Source: Myrica gale (Eukaryota > Streptophyta > Magnoliopsida > Fagales > Myricaceae). From it: DNA of 64,000 nt. Location of the stretch: positions 6,698,501 to 6,762,500 of the forward strand of contig OZ005617.1 of assembly GCA_963930655.1 (NCBI GenBank), read 5' to 3'. The notes below the pieces were generated by a model. The model ran no database searches. It saw only the letters and a list, made by a program, of their open reading frames with translations, and was not told the DNA's origin. The stretch's first letter is position 1. Every line of letters starts with the position of its first letter. Positions 1 to 10,935 of this stretch are shown here, piece after piece. The position numbers and the translations under genes are program-made.

Positions 1-165
1 GTACACTAACATGCAACCATTCATTCAGTTATCTCTCATCCTATTACACAAATCACTTTTGATGATCTAATTTAAGTTAATTCTCTACTTAATTCTAAAA
101 TTTTAGAACAAATTACAGATAATTTTGATGGTTGAGGTTTTGATGTCATTAGGGGTTGTCTTTCT
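1..165 (-). pseudogene. hAT transposase C-terminal relic, cut by window edge
   Basis: On the minus strand this segment is clearly homologous to the plus-strand hAT tail at 5436-5600, so the two form an inverted pair around the CACTA element. The readable part resembles the C-terminal dimerisation end of hAT transposases of the zinc-finger MYM type (an ...NRMRD...MN.CMLVY-like stretch), with an in-frame stop where the other copy has a tryptophan codon. It runs off the left edge of the window. Non-functional. Confidence 0.6.
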
Positions 166-741
166 TACATTTTTTGTTACTACCACAACTGGAATCTGTC
201 TTTTTTTTCCTCTTTTTTCTTTTGACAAAAGGTTACATGGGATGCATTTGTAATTTATTTTCTCTAGGTTCTATGGATTTGAAATTGAAAGATATTCACA
301 TTCTTCAAAGCAACTTACACACACAAAGCAACAATTGATGACAAACCGTGCTCTGAATAATAAAAATAAAATTTACAATATAAGCAAGATTTAGTAAAAG
401 AGTTTCTTAGATAAACATATCCCAAAAGTGATCAAAACTTTGGTTTGACCTATACAAGAATCCTAAACAAACACAGCATTTTTCGAGATCTCTAATAAAA
501 ATGAAGAAACAAATCAACATAGGGAGAAAAAAATGAAGTGATCTTGATTATGAAAAATTAGGAGCAAAGAGTAAATAATTTTTGACTAACATAAATTTAG
601 CAAGATGACATGAAGTTACCCCTCGGTTGAAGAATTTGTAATCAATGCAAAACAAAAAATTATAATAACTGTATATTTGCCTTAATTATTATGTAGCACT
701 AGGAGCAAAATCAATGTATAGAAAAAAAATATTTTAGATCC
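166..741. other. no gene recognised
   Basis: AT-rich sequence with homopolymer runs. The only small ORF (156-338) has no family resemblance and looks like chance. Confidence 0.5.
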
Positions 742-782
742 GATACCCATTAAGTCTATTTGGTCTGGATTTAATGGGTATC
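742..782. repeat. hairpin, 12-bp perfect arms
   Basis: GATACCCATTAA (742-753) is the exact reverse complement of 771-782, with a 17-bp loop. The GATACCCAT core recurs in the long palindrome 70 bp downstream, so both probably belong to one small inverted-repeat element or its debris. Confidence 0.7.
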
Positions 783-849
783 ATACCTAACTAATTTATA
801 AAGAAAAATAAAAAAAAACAAAAAAAACCTAAATGTAATTTTTTTTTTG

Positions 850-889
850 GGGGGTGCGATGGGTATCGGCCGATACCCATCGCACCCCC
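850..889. repeat. 40-bp perfect palindrome
   Basis: Positions 850-869 are the exact reverse complement of 870-889, with no spacer, centred on CGGCCG and containing GATGGGTATC. It can extrude a cruciform. It looks like two inverted-repeat termini joined head to head, as left by element excision or a collapsed MITE. Confidence 0.85.
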
Positions 890-1582
890 TCCTTCCGCCA
901 CTGTTCCCCAAGCAAACTTTTTCTGGTCTAAAGTGCCCGAAAAAAGACCGGTTTGGAGCAAGACAAACGCAAAAAGTACCCTATAAATTTACTTACTTTT
1001 TGAATGGGATTCTCTATGTGGTAACGTGTACCAAAATCGACAGGCAGATTGAGACAGCCCATGTGGCTCTTCCTTGTTTTATATATAGCGTTTCACGTGA
1101 AAAAATCAGAAAATAGTGAGTTATTCCAGGACTCGGATTCCCTCTTTGAAATGAACTAATGGTTGTTTATGGCCTAGATTAAAATGCTCAAAAAAAATGA
1201 AAAGAAAAAAACTCTGAATGAGGCGTTAAAACATTATGGTGTTTTCTTCCAGGCCATTTTTTTTTTTTTTTTACTTCTTCTCCAAGTCTCCTGTCAAACG
1301 CGGTTATCATGTTCAAAGGTCGTCGATCGTTATATATATTTAGTAAAAGTGTATCTAAATTTTCATCTGGGAGTGATTGGAATACTCTAGCTTTCTGCGG
1401 ACCAAATATTCCTACCTTGACGGAAGTGGTACGACTGTGGTGGTTCTGGAAAAGAACAACGTACACAACAACAAAAAATGATTTTTAGTGACAAAATTTT
1501 TTGTCACTAAAAGTCAAAATTTCGATACTAAAAGTATTAGTGACGATCTATAGTAATGACGATCAATTGTAATTTATTAGTG

Positions 1583-1890
1583 ATCGACCGTCTTAACAAA
1601 AGTCGATCGGTCGGTGATTAAAGCGATTGATCACTGACTACGTCACTGATCGATCAGTATAATTGTGACGATTGATCGATGACTTTACTGATCGATCAGC
1701 ATTACATATTTTTAATATTGACGATCGATCGATAACTTTACTGATCGATCAACATTACATATTTTTAATATTGACGATCGATCGATGACTTTACTGATCA
1801 ATCAGCATTACTATTTTTAATATTGACGATCGATCGATGACTTTACGGATCGATCGACATTACATATTTTTAATATTGACGATCTATTAA
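1583..1890. repeat. left subterminal GATCGATC repeat cluster of the CACTA element
   Basis: About a dozen ACGATCGATC / CTGATCGATC-type palindromic motifs, the last part arranged as three to four imperfect tandem units of about 57 bp, each with one ACGATCGATCGAT-like motif, one CTGATCGATC-like motif and an ACATATTTTTAATATTG spacer. In CACTA elements such subterminal motifs bind the element-encoded protein; that role is inferred here. Confidence 0.85.
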
Positions 1891-2089
1891 TAGCTGGGCG
1901 TTTAACTACCAATCGAATGGTGGAAACATAATTTGGATTTTTGAAAAACAATAATAATAAAAAAATTTATATAACAGATATTACTGTAATAAAAATACAA
2001 TACTCATATTAATGCACATTAATGGTAACAAATAGTAATCCGCAATTAAATCGAAAATAACATCGTAATAATACATAATCACAAAACTA

Positions 2090-2290
2090 TTACAACATAG
2101 ATGCATCTACCTTTTCGAACCTCCAAACTGGCTGAATAGTCGCTTTGATATTTCTGCCCCGTAAGCGCTCTTGCTCCTTTTGCATGAGCTCTTGTTCCTT
2201 TCGTATGCGCTCCTCGTGCTCCACTCGCATGCGCTCCTCTTGCTCCCTTTTCATGCAAGTGAACCCAAGAGCTAATTCCTAGCTTCTTCC
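2090..2290 (-). CDS. CACTA second-protein C-terminal exon (coiled coil)
   Basis: On the minus strand an open frame reads through a charged heptad-like stretch (MKREQEERMRVEHEERIRKE) and ends ...WRFEKVDASML at a TAA at 2090-2092. Glu/Arg/Gln-rich coiled coils at the C terminus are typical of the Ptta/En/Spm plant transposase family (the TNPA-like protein that binds subterminal repeats). The 5' extent and upstream exons were not resolved. It lies in the right place inside a terminally defined CACTA element and on a consistent strand. The longer minus-strand ORF at 2079-2375 is in another frame and is not the gene. Confidence 0.55.
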
Positions 2291-3019
2291 CTGATGGAAA
2301 AAAGCAAAAGACAATAGTAGGAAAACAAAATTGGTTGTGCGTATGCATTGATAAAAGAGTTGAGGTGCTGGACAAATTTTTTTACCCATGCCAGCGAACA
2401 TGACGCCCAGGCTGTACGAACTGCATTGAAAACTCCAAATTGTTAGAAAAATTAAAATTAATAGCTAAATGCATCAGATCTAGTTCTACTGCTTCACTGA
2501 TCTGAAAATATATGAAAATATTCGCTTCAGTCCGTTGGAAGGAGAATCTGAAGAAATCTCCATTCTCTTCCAGTTAGTTTATGCAATTATGTTGTGATGT
2601 CTTCTATCAAAATTGTAGCAAAGATTGTAGAACAGAAAATTTGACAAATCGGTGTTCCAAAAGCTGGTGAGCTAAACTGTTATACCATTGCATGAGCGTA
2701 AGTTATTAATTATATATACTTACCTGCAGGGTTAGATGTACAGTCATATTTGCATGTGATTTCCAATTGCAAAATGCAGGGGGCATAGGACATTCCCTTC
2801 CTGGTATTTCCAATGAGTACAAAAAAAATACAATTTACATCAGACAAACAAAACTCTACTCATCCACATTATCAGGGCAATATATGAGAAAAATTATGAA
2901 CAACATAAGGAGCGATCTTACATCATTCTTATTTTCTAAACTCAAGCACTTCAATAATCAAATATCTAAATAAATATAAATGCTACACATCATCAATAAT
3001 TTGTAACAAAACTTGCGTG

Positions 3020-5010
3020 AAACACCGATCGATCGGTAAAAATATGACGATCGATCGTGAGACAACCATCTAGAAGACGATCGATCGTTTAAAATACAAC
3101 GATTGATCGGTTGTATATCATCTAACAGACGATCGATCGTCACTTATTGATGATCGATCGTCAATTACCCAGATCGGTAAAACCATGCAAACCCTCCCCA
3201 CACACTCAAATCCACGCCCAAATCACTCGCAAATCATCCTCATTTAATACCCATTGCAATGTACATATTAAGAACATCCTAATAAGCTCTAATCATCACA
3301 AATTATATCCACAAATACCCAAATCAAAAAAATCAAATAACCAACCAAATTGTTCATAAATCGTAATGTATGTAGAGTATATTACCTCTTGCACGATATA
3401 AACACCAAAACGAACAAAATCTCTACCAAAATCTCACAAATTTCGCCAAATATTTTAAATATTCACTTGGTTAAAAAATCAATGAATATGAGCTCGACTT
3501 CCTCTTAATCTATTCTAAACACTCTCTCAACCAAAAGAACGGTATTTAGACTAAATTTGAGAGGAAAAGAGCTTCTTGCCGCAAGTCTTCGTTCTCCTCG
3601 TTTCCGTGGGTGTTTTTTTCACTTCACCCACGGCCTTAGAGCATTTGGGCATTTCAAGCACGATAAACACCGATCGATCGGTCATCATACCGATCGATCA
3701 CCTTGTCAGCTTTAAAATTTCCGCTAAGTTTTCAAACGATCGATCGAAACACTTGACGATTGATCGGGCAACGAATTCAAAACGACGACGGACGTGAGCG
3801 ATCGATCGGTATTAATATATGATCAATCGGTCTCAAACTATTAAATGACACCGTCCTTTACCGATCGATCGGTACCATACCGATCGTTTGTTAAACCTAA
3901 TTATTGAAAAAAAGATTTTTAACCTAACAAATGAAATAATTATTAAAATTATTTTCCTTAAAATGTCATTTTAACACATATCTCATACTAATAACTTATA
4001 ATCATGTGTTAAATAAGCTTTATATCACTAGTTTATGACATCTTAGTACATTGTTCATACTAACTCTTACAAAATATTATTTGATGTAACATGTACAACT
4101 TGTACATGCTTTCCTATATATTAATGAAGTATACTTTATTTGTTGTTATGTAATCTAAACATATCCTAACGTAATTTGTTAATATATATTTTGTATTTCT
4201 AATTATTTAACTTCATATTATTCAATCACAAATGTTTAATCATGAAATTTACTTACCGATCGATCGTCAATGTTAACCGATCGATCGCCTTTTGCATTTA
4301 AAATGACATCGTGTGAACCGATCGATCGCTTTATCGGAACGATCGATCGGTTCGTCTAACGAAAACGACGACGCATCCTAACGATCGATCAATGTGCCTT
4401 TACCGATCGATCGTTATGCATAAGACAAAACGACGACGTCCTTGATGATCGATCACTTTAATATAAGCGATCGATCGGTTAATTGGAAATATCTAAACGA
4501 CATCGTACTTAAACGATCGATCACCTAAATCACCGACCGATCGGTTATCTTAAAATTTAGAAAGATCTTCTATGACGCATGCCGATCGATCGTCATATCG
4601 TAGCGATAGATCGGTTATTGTGCCTTTACCGATCGATCGTTATGCATAAGACAAAACGACGATAGCCTTGATGATCGATCACTTCAATACAAACGATCGA
4701 TCGATAGATTAGAAATATCTAAACGACATCGTACTTAAACGATCGATCACCTAAAGCACCGATCGATCGGTTATCTTAAAACATAGAAAGAGCTTCTATG
4801 ACGCATGACGATCGATCGTAATATCGTAGCGATGGATCACTTATGATGAATGATCGATCGTGTTTCAAAGTCACGTGTTTATCGATAACCGATCGATCGG
4901 TATATAAATAACAATCGATCGGGAGGAGTGACGACGTAATTTCCTCGCCAAAACTCTTTGCATTTAGTGATGGAGCATTTCGTCACAAAAGTACCGATCG
5001 ATCGGCGTAT
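3020..5010. repeat. right subterminal CGATCGATCG repeat cluster
   Basis: About 35 copies of a 10-bp palindromic core CGATCGATCG (variants CGATCGATCA, CGATTGATCG, CAATCGATCG) spread over 2 kb, spaced tens of bases apart but absent from about 3900-4250. Flanks vary while the core is kept, which indicates constraint on the core or spread of a short unit. Confidence 0.9.
4394..4845. repeat. two tandem ~226-bp units inside the CACTA repeat cluster
   Basis: The unit beginning GTGCCTTTACCGATCGATCG at 4394 starts again at 4620. Both contain the same series of GATCGATC motifs and the same spacers (GTTATGCATAAGACAAAACG, GGAAATATCTAAACGACATC). The second copy decays after about 4830. Confidence 0.85.
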
Positions 5011-5236
5011 GACGAAACTTTTTGTCACAAAAAAATTAACTTTTTGTGACGACATTGTTATTTCGTCACAAAAAAGACTTTTAGTGGCAAAATTAGTGAC
5101 GAAAATGATTTTCGTCACGAAAAACCATTTTTAGGAACAAAAATAGCATTTCGTCACTAAAAATAGACTTTTAGTGACGAAATTCATTTCGTCACTGAGA
5201 ATTTCGTCACTAAAAGTCAATTTTCTAGTAGTGGTA

Positions 5237-5362
5237 GTTCCTGAGCACAACTCTCCTTTCCAGGTGATTTTTGACCCATTGTATCCTATGCACTGACTTG
5301 GAATATGGTCTATTAATTCTTGAGAGCAAATTGGTGAAGCAATATCCATAGTACACTTTTGT
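5237..5362 (-). other. exon-like segment of unrecognised gene, cut by the CACTA insertion
   Basis: On the minus strand a polypyrimidine tract and TTCTGTAG acceptor lead into an open frame containing MDIASPICSQELIDHIPSQ. The frame runs exactly to the CACTA insertion point at 5237. On the far side of the element the minus-strand sequence from about 1460 down to 1190 is also open. I do not recognise the family, and reading it as a gene interrupted by the transposon is inference. Confidence 0.3.
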
Positions 5363-5435
5363 CTACAGAAAAATGGGAAGAAAAAAAGACAGACCCTAGT
5401 TGTGGTAGTAACCAAAAAATATAAGAAAGGCGCGC

Positions 5436-5862
5436 AACCCCTAGTGGCATCAATACCTCAACCATCAGAAGCATCTGCAATTTGTTCTAAAGTTTTAGAA
5501 TTAAGTAAGGAATTGACTTGAATCAGATCATCAAGAGTGATTTGCTCAATAGGATGAGAGATGTCTGGATGAATGATTGCATGTTAGTGTACATCGAGCA
5601 AGAAGTTTTTAAAACTATTGAGAACAAAGTCATTTTGCAACATTTTTCAGAAGATGCAAACTCGTAGGATCTAATTGTCATCTCTCAGTCGCAGTACATA
5701 GTAAGATACATGTATGCTACTATTTTTAATGCTTTTAGTCCTTAAATTTCGATATTGTAACTCTAAGACAATGTTTTGCATTATGAAGGAAACTTTTTTT
5801 TTATGATCATTTCGCCTTTAAAGTTCGACACCCATGGATTTTAATCTTGGTTCCGCCACTAG
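5436..5862 (+). pseudogene. hAT (zinc-finger MYM-type) transposase 3' end
   Basis: Codons from about 5510 read a diagnostic hAT C-terminal stretch (IIKSDLLNRMRDVWMNDCML followed by VYIEQEVFKTIENK) and stop at about 5687. This is the dimerisation end of hAT transposases of the zf-MYM-1-like group, which cut and paste DNA in the nucleus. The element continues through about 170 bp of 3' sequence to a terminal TTCCGCCACTA at 5852-5862, whose reverse complement TAGTGGCGGAA matches the ends of the hAT copies at 26710 and 38038. Everything upstream of the last exon is absent, so it is a 5'-truncated relic. Confidence 0.75.
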
Positions 5863-6094
5863 TATGCTCCCTGTTAGCATATAATCCTAACAAGACAGTT
5901 GGCATAGAATCCTCATAATTCTTGATTGCATTGCAGGATATGAAGTGGTTGGAGAAAAAAATTGGTAAAAAGATATGAGTTAAGAGGCTGTTAAAACATA
6001 ACACATTAGCATGTACGACACAAAAAAACTAGCATGCCATGAACAACATGGATTTCACGAACTAGAGGTGGAGAATGGTCTCTCTACCATTAGT

Positions 6095-6562
6095 TCACTC
6101 TGCTTTCAGTTTTAGCGGGTACGTAGTCGTTTTACATATGTTTTCTTCAAACCCCAGTGGAAGACTCATAAAAACTTCCTCTTCTAAGTCTCCGTTCATG
6201 AACACATTTTTTACATCCAGTTGGTGTAAAGGCAAATTGGAATTTACAGCAAGAGACAATAGAACTCGAATAGAGTTTATTATAGCTACAGGGGCGAACA
6301 TTTCTTGGTAGTCGATTCCATAGGCTTGTGTAAAACCTTTTGCCACAAGTCTAGCCTTGTACCTCTCTATACTGCCATCAGCTTTGTATTTCACTGAGAA
6401 AACCCATTTGCACCCTACAATCTTCTTGTCTCTTGGCAAGTCAACTATCTCCCCTGTGTTGTTCTTCCTAAGAGCATTCATCTCCTCAAGAGCTGCTATT
6501 TTCCAATTCAGGTCATCTAATGCTTTGTGATTTTTCTCTACTCTTGATCTTCCAATTGCCAT
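6095..6562 (-). pseudogene. Ty1/copia reverse transcriptase fragment
   Basis: A 155-residue open frame holds the N-terminal part of the RVT_2 domain: an ALRKNNTGEIVDLP-like entry, CKWVFSVKYKADGSIERYKA, RLVAKGFTQAYGIDY and FAPVA, ending shortly after HQLDVKNVFMNGDLEEEVFM. This is the copia-specific fingers/palm region. The YVDD active-site part and RNase H are missing, so it cannot be active. The integrase piece at 8715-9373 is on the same strand in the expected upstream position, and the two are probably one element split by the 6.6-8.7 kb block. Confidence 0.9.
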
Positions 6563-7376
6563 AAGGAACCCGAACCTATACCAAATATTTTATTGCCGAC
6601 TATCTTTCCTACCAAAAACTCTCAAAGAGTAACAAAGCATTTATTTCAAATATTTATCATATTGTCGTGCCAAGGAATATTCAGGAAGCAAGAGTAGAGA
6701 TGGTGATCACTGGTACCGGCGGTGTTCACCGTGCACCAGCACCAGTGATGGTGAGCAAAATCAGTAGATAGCAGAGATTTTGCTGGTAGCGGTGAAACCG
6801 CTCACCGTTGGCGGTTTCATTGCTTCACCTTTTTTTTTTAATATTTACATCAAAACGGTGTCGTTTGGTTTAGTGATGTTAAGAAAACTCTGTGTACCTG
6901 AACCTTCTTCAGTTCTCTCGATTTCTCTCAGTGCTCTCACTCAGCTCTCTGTCGCATCTCTCCTTTAGTCGCACACCCTTTGTGGCAAGCAACGACTATA
7001 AATTTTTAGCTCTCTTCCCTTCTGCAACAACTCTCTCTCTCTCTCCCTCCCTCCAGTTTGTTGTGATTTGCTGTTGGGTTTGTGGAAAAACGATGGAGAT
7101 AGCGTGTGGGGACATGGAGAGTGTGCATAATTGTAGTCTGTTGGGTTTGTGAGAAAACGATTTTGTTGGGATTTGGTTGCGATTTGCTGCTGGGTTTGTT
7201 GAAAAACGATTTTGCTGCGATTTGGCTACTGATTTGCGATTTGGTTGATATTTGGAAAGCTTTTGAGGGAGGAGAAAGAGAGAGAGATTTCAGGAGGGTC
7301 GAGAGAGATTTGAGAGAGAGAGATGGAGATTCCAGGAGGGAGGCAGGGAGGAACGGAGGTCGGACTTAGTGTGGGG
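6563..7376. other. no gene recognised
   Basis: Contains short inverted GGTGAACACCG/CACCGGT-like motifs near 6700-6820, then a CT-rich then GA-rich stretch with an imperfectly repeated GAAAAACGATTTTG motif (7086-7230). Small ORFs here have no recognisable family. It may be the 5' region of an element that includes the downstream duplicated block. Confidence 0.4.
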
Positions 7377-8692
7377 TCACTGGAGCGCGACTGAGAGGTG
7401 AACTTAGGGCTGGGAGGGAGACTTAGAGAAATTTTTTTAAGGGTCACGAAGAACTATTTGTGTCTTCGTGTGACCTGGGTGGTTTTGACCCAGGTCACGT
7501 AACTTGAGTTTTTTTAAAACCAGGGCTCAAACGGCACCCTGAAATTAATTTTTTTTAAAAATGCCAGAATCGGAAAATTCTGGCATTTCAGCTGGATTTT
7601 TCCTGTTCTAGAATTTTTCTAAAATGGGTTCTGATTCTGGTACAGGAATAGGCCAGTTCTAGTATCGAAACCGAAAGTTCCGGATAAATTTCTCACCCTA
7701 CAATAATCTCCTTATGAAGTTTTTCCTACCTAAATTTTGAAATTGAATTGGGTAATCTTGTTCCGGAAGAAACGCAGAGATGGGAGATGAGGATTAAGTG
7801 GGAGAGGATTTTTCTGGAGAATTGTGGTCAACTAGCGCATTGGGTAACGGGAAAGGCTCGGGATCCCGATGGGATCCCGATGCCATCCCGATAAGGGCTG
7901 GAAATGTCTTTTCAGCCCTTTTTTTAAAAAAAAAATGATTTGCAGGGGCTGGAAAGACATTTCCAGCCCCTGTCGGGAAATGCTCGGGACCCCATCGGGG
8001 TCCCAAGCATTTCCCTTGGGTAACGACGCTGATTTTTTATTTTTTTTGCCAGTTTGTTCCCCAAAAACTGGCGTCACCTAGTCTCTCCCCCAGAGGCAAA
8101 TTTTTGGGAAAAAAATGTAGCATTTTCTTAAAAACGTAACATACAGAGGGTAATATGGATCACTGGAGCGCGACTGAGAGGTGAACTTAGGGCTGGGAGG
8201 GAGACTTAGAGAAATTTTTTTAAGGGTCACGAAGAACTATTTGTGTCTTCGTGTGACCTGGGTGGTTTTGACCCAGGTCACGTAACTTGAGTTTTTTTTA
8301 AACCAGGGCTCAAACGACACCCTGAAATTAATTTTTAAAAAAAATGCCAGAATCGGAAAATTCTGGCATTTCAGCTGGATTTTTCCTGTTCTAGAATTTT
8401 CCTAAAATGAGTTCTGATTCTGGTACAGGAATAGGCCAGTTCTAGTACCGGAACCGAAAGTTCAGGATAAATTTCTCACCCTACAACAATCTCCTTATGA
8501 AGTTTTTCCTTTTCTGTCGGTAACCCACCTATTCCACCACTACCTAAATTTTGAAATTGAATTGGGTAATCTTGTTCCGGAAGAAACGCAGAGATGGGGG
8601 AGATGAGGATTAAGTGGGAGAGGATTTTTCTGGAGAATTGAGGTCAACTATCGCATTTCTTAAAAACGTAACATACAGAGGGTAATATGGAT
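7377..8692. repeat. tandem duplication of a ~0.5-0.8 kb non-coding block
   Basis: The block starting TCACTGGAGCGCGACTGAGA at 7377 starts again at 8160, and both copies end in ACATACAGAGGGTAATATGG. Copy A (7377-8160) contains about 280 bp that copy B lacks, mostly the inverted-repeat element at 7849-8015 and its flanks. Copy B has about 30 bp extra near 8511-8541. Otherwise the copies differ by a few substitutions. No coding potential is seen. Confidence 0.9.
7849..8015. mobile_element. 167-bp MITE (Mutator-like by target duplication)
   Basis: Ends GGGAAAGGCTCGGGA and, reversed, GGGAAATGCTTGGGA match at 13 of 15 positions. The element is flanked by perfect 9-bp direct repeats TTGGGTAAC (7840-7848 and 8016-8024). 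Inside are two further nested inverted pairs (GGGCTGGAAATGTC with its complement), so the element can fold along its full length. The 9-bp duplication fits the Mutator superfamily. It is absent from the second copy of the surrounding block. Confidence 0.85.
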
Positions 8693-8714
8693 TTGGGTAC
8701 AATGATTAAGACAC

Positions 8715-9373
8715 TTAGTACCCCTTCTGAGTAAGCGCATATCCTAAGAAGATACACTTTTCAGCTGCGAATCTAATTAGACCGAGATTTGTGGGGGTAT
8801 GTGAACAGTGAACAAAAGTTGTGCAACCTAAAATTTTTAAAAGGTAAACTGGAAACTCATTTTTTAAATGGAGTGCGATATTGAAGAACAGAGTAGGCAT
8901 CCCATTAATTAAATATGATGCAGTTAAAATAACATCGTCCCATAAATATTTCGGAACATTGATGTAAAACATTATGGCACAGGCCACTCCAAGTAAATGT
9001 TTATTTTTTCTTTCGGCGATTCTATTTTGTCGAGGAGTATAACGACATGAAGACTGATGAGAAATACATTTTTCTTGCAAAAAGAAAGAAATTCCAAAGC
9101 AATATTAAAATATTGTGTTCTATTGTCGGATCGAAGTAAACTAATTTTTGATTGAAAATGATTTTCAATCATATTGTAAAAATCTTTGTAAAAATTTTCA
9201 ACTTCAGACTTCTCACGCATTAGAAAAATCCAGCATAGACGAGTATGGTCGTCTATAAAAGTCACAAACCATTTTTTTTCCGGACATAGTAGTAACCTTG
9301 GAAGGTCCCATACATCACTATGGAATAAATAGAATGGTTTCGATGCACGATAAGGTTTAGAATAGGTCCCCAT
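8715..9373 (-). pseudogene. Ty1/copia integrase, frameshifted
   Basis: Two overlapping minus-strand frames together cover a copia integrase core. The upstream part (9373 to about 9060) has FHSDVW with the first catalytic Asp, WFVTFIDDHTRLCWIF and LLRSDN with the second Asp. The downstream part (about 9080 to 8715) has YTPRQNRIAERKNKHLL with the catalytic Glu region, then VPKYLWDDVILTASYLINGM. The frame changes in the overlap near 9060-9080, and the normally conserved glycine pair after RSDN is changed. LTRs and gag were not found. Confidence 0.9.
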
Positions 9374-10376
9374 ACATCAGTAAAGAATTGCTGGCTCTAA
9401 TAACATGCAAAAATAACACTGTAAATAAAACTAATAAATAATAAAGATACATTCCTAATTTAAACATTGACTAATGCTAACTTATTTCATAAAACTAACA
9501 CAATACAAAGCATATCTCCTCCTCCACTGCTAATGAGAACTCAAAACTTTAAACGACAAACCAAACTCCAAAATCACAACAGCAACCTATTGAGTTCAAG
9601 ATCCATCAAAATAATCAAGCCATGTCAAATTCAAAGTTTACTACACAAACTACCACCTCACTGCCACATGTTATTCAAATCAAGTTGCCAACTGCTAACA
9701 CCTACACAACACACTCACGCCAATTTCAGATAAGCTTGACAAGTTAATAATTCAATGTTACCTGCACCTAACTTGAAACCACACTTCTGCGCGTTCTATA
9801 GGCGTTCAATCATCAAATATACCTTCCGCCACTACCTCATTGATAATTTATCATCTAAGAGAGAATATAGACAAAACCCACGGTAAGACAAAGGAGATGT
9901 GTAATGATTACCCAAATTCGCATAGCTCAGCGCTGAGTGCGCTTGGACCCGCTAGCGACGAAGAAGCTTCTCTCTCGAAAAATGGTGGTGGGAACAAAGC
10001 TGAGTGCGCTGGACCCACTATGTGCGGCTTCTTCCGCGATTTCTTTTAACCGAAACCAAAAAACAAAGCGGTGGGATTTGAGGAATTTTGAAATGAGAGG
10101 GATTTGAGAGATTTCAAAATGGGTGAAAAACTGAAATGTAGGGATTTGAGAAGAAACTAAATGGAAGGGATTTGGAGGTTCGAAATGGGTGGGATTTGGT
10201 CTGGATTTCGAATAGATTTTGAAATGGTTTTGAAACGAGACTATGTAACGGGTTCAAAGTGTTCGCGTCGTAGCGGTCAGAAGTGTGGTCGCATATAAAT
10301 TTTATTACAGCTTTGGAGGGCAAAAATGAAGGCCTGATGTGCGCCTAACTAGCTCAGCCAAGAGTCAAGCCGAGCT
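9374..10376. other. no gene recognised
   Basis: AT-rich to about 9850, then a more balanced stretch with AGCGCTGAGTGCGCTTGGAC and repeated GGGATTTGAG-like motifs (10060-10200). The ORFs at 9467-9733 and 9840-10049 have no family features. Confidence 0.45.
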
Positions 10377-10491
10377 GACGATAGATAGACCTCATTAAAT
10401 GAGGTGGCAGTCTATCTATCGTCGGATCTGGGAGATTAAATCCAGACCATGGGTCTGGATGTGTTTGGACCCGTACGGTCTGGACTTAATC
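10377..10491. repeat. two adjacent hairpins with nested palindromes
   Basis: GACGATAGATAGAC (10377-10390) pairs perfectly with 10410-10423 around an internal CTCATTAAATGAG palindrome. Next to it GATTAAATCCAGACC (10434-10448) pairs at 14 of 15 positions with 10477-10491, around a second palindrome CCAGACCATGGGTCTGG. The TCCAGACC/GGTCTGGA motif also occurs in the 742-782 hairpin region, which suggests one dispersed small-element family. Confidence 0.75.
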
Positions 10492-10935
10492 AAAACCCTT
10501 GATAAAAACATACACATGTAGAGGACGTAATCAAAGAGATCGGGGACCAAAAAAAAAGAGAATACTCTTAAGATGGAAAACTTCCCTCGAGCTCTTGTAT
10601 TTAATCAGAGGTTAGTCTCAATCAGTGGTAGAAAAAGATGAAATATGAAGTTAGTACCATGCAGACAATTCAATATTATCCTTTGTCGATAATGAGAATG
10701 CAATAAGAGATATATCAATGGCAAGCTTAGTGCAGGCCTTATGTATCAGGATAAGTTCCTTAAGGTGTCAATACGTCAAATATGTAAAATCCGCCCAAAA
10801 TAATGGCTATCATTGTAAACTCTTATCATACACTCCCAAACCTTATCTTCGTTAGAGTCTATACATACGTATTATCTTACAGATCATGACTCATGATCGT
10901 GAAGAAAAATAAATGGAGTCTGCTACCTGATATTT

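Larger units (their letters stand above)
1464..5233 (-). mobile_element. CACTA (En/Spm-type) DNA transposon, 3.77 kb
   Basis: The right end read inward on the minus strand starts CACTACTAGAAAATTGAC and the left end starts CACAACAACAAAAAATGA. Both lead into stem-forming TTTTAGTGAC / GTCACTAAAA blocks. Each end is flanked by the trinucleotide GTA (1461-1463 and 5234-5236), the 3-bp target duplication expected for CACTA elements. The interior has a transposase-like exon on the minus strand (2090-2290) and very dense subterminal repeats. It is longer than a MITE but short for an autonomous element, and no TNP2-type transposase domain was seen, so it is probably non-autonomous or decayed. The left terminal CACTA has mutated to CACAA. 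Confidence 0.85.

Noticed and set aside
2079-2375. 98-codon minus-strand ORF with GARGAHA-type repeats
   Set aside because: The adjacent frame gives a transposase-like coiled coil; the repeat protein is an out-of-frame reading of it.
3020-5010. CRISPR-like or satellite array
   Set aside because: The motif is a 10-bp palindrome with irregular spacing and diverged spacers inside a CACTA element of a plant genome; no repeat-spacer regularity.
7794-8081. Overlapping ORFs on both strands
   Set aside because: They follow the inverted-repeat symmetry of the 167-bp MITE, so open frames mirror each other.
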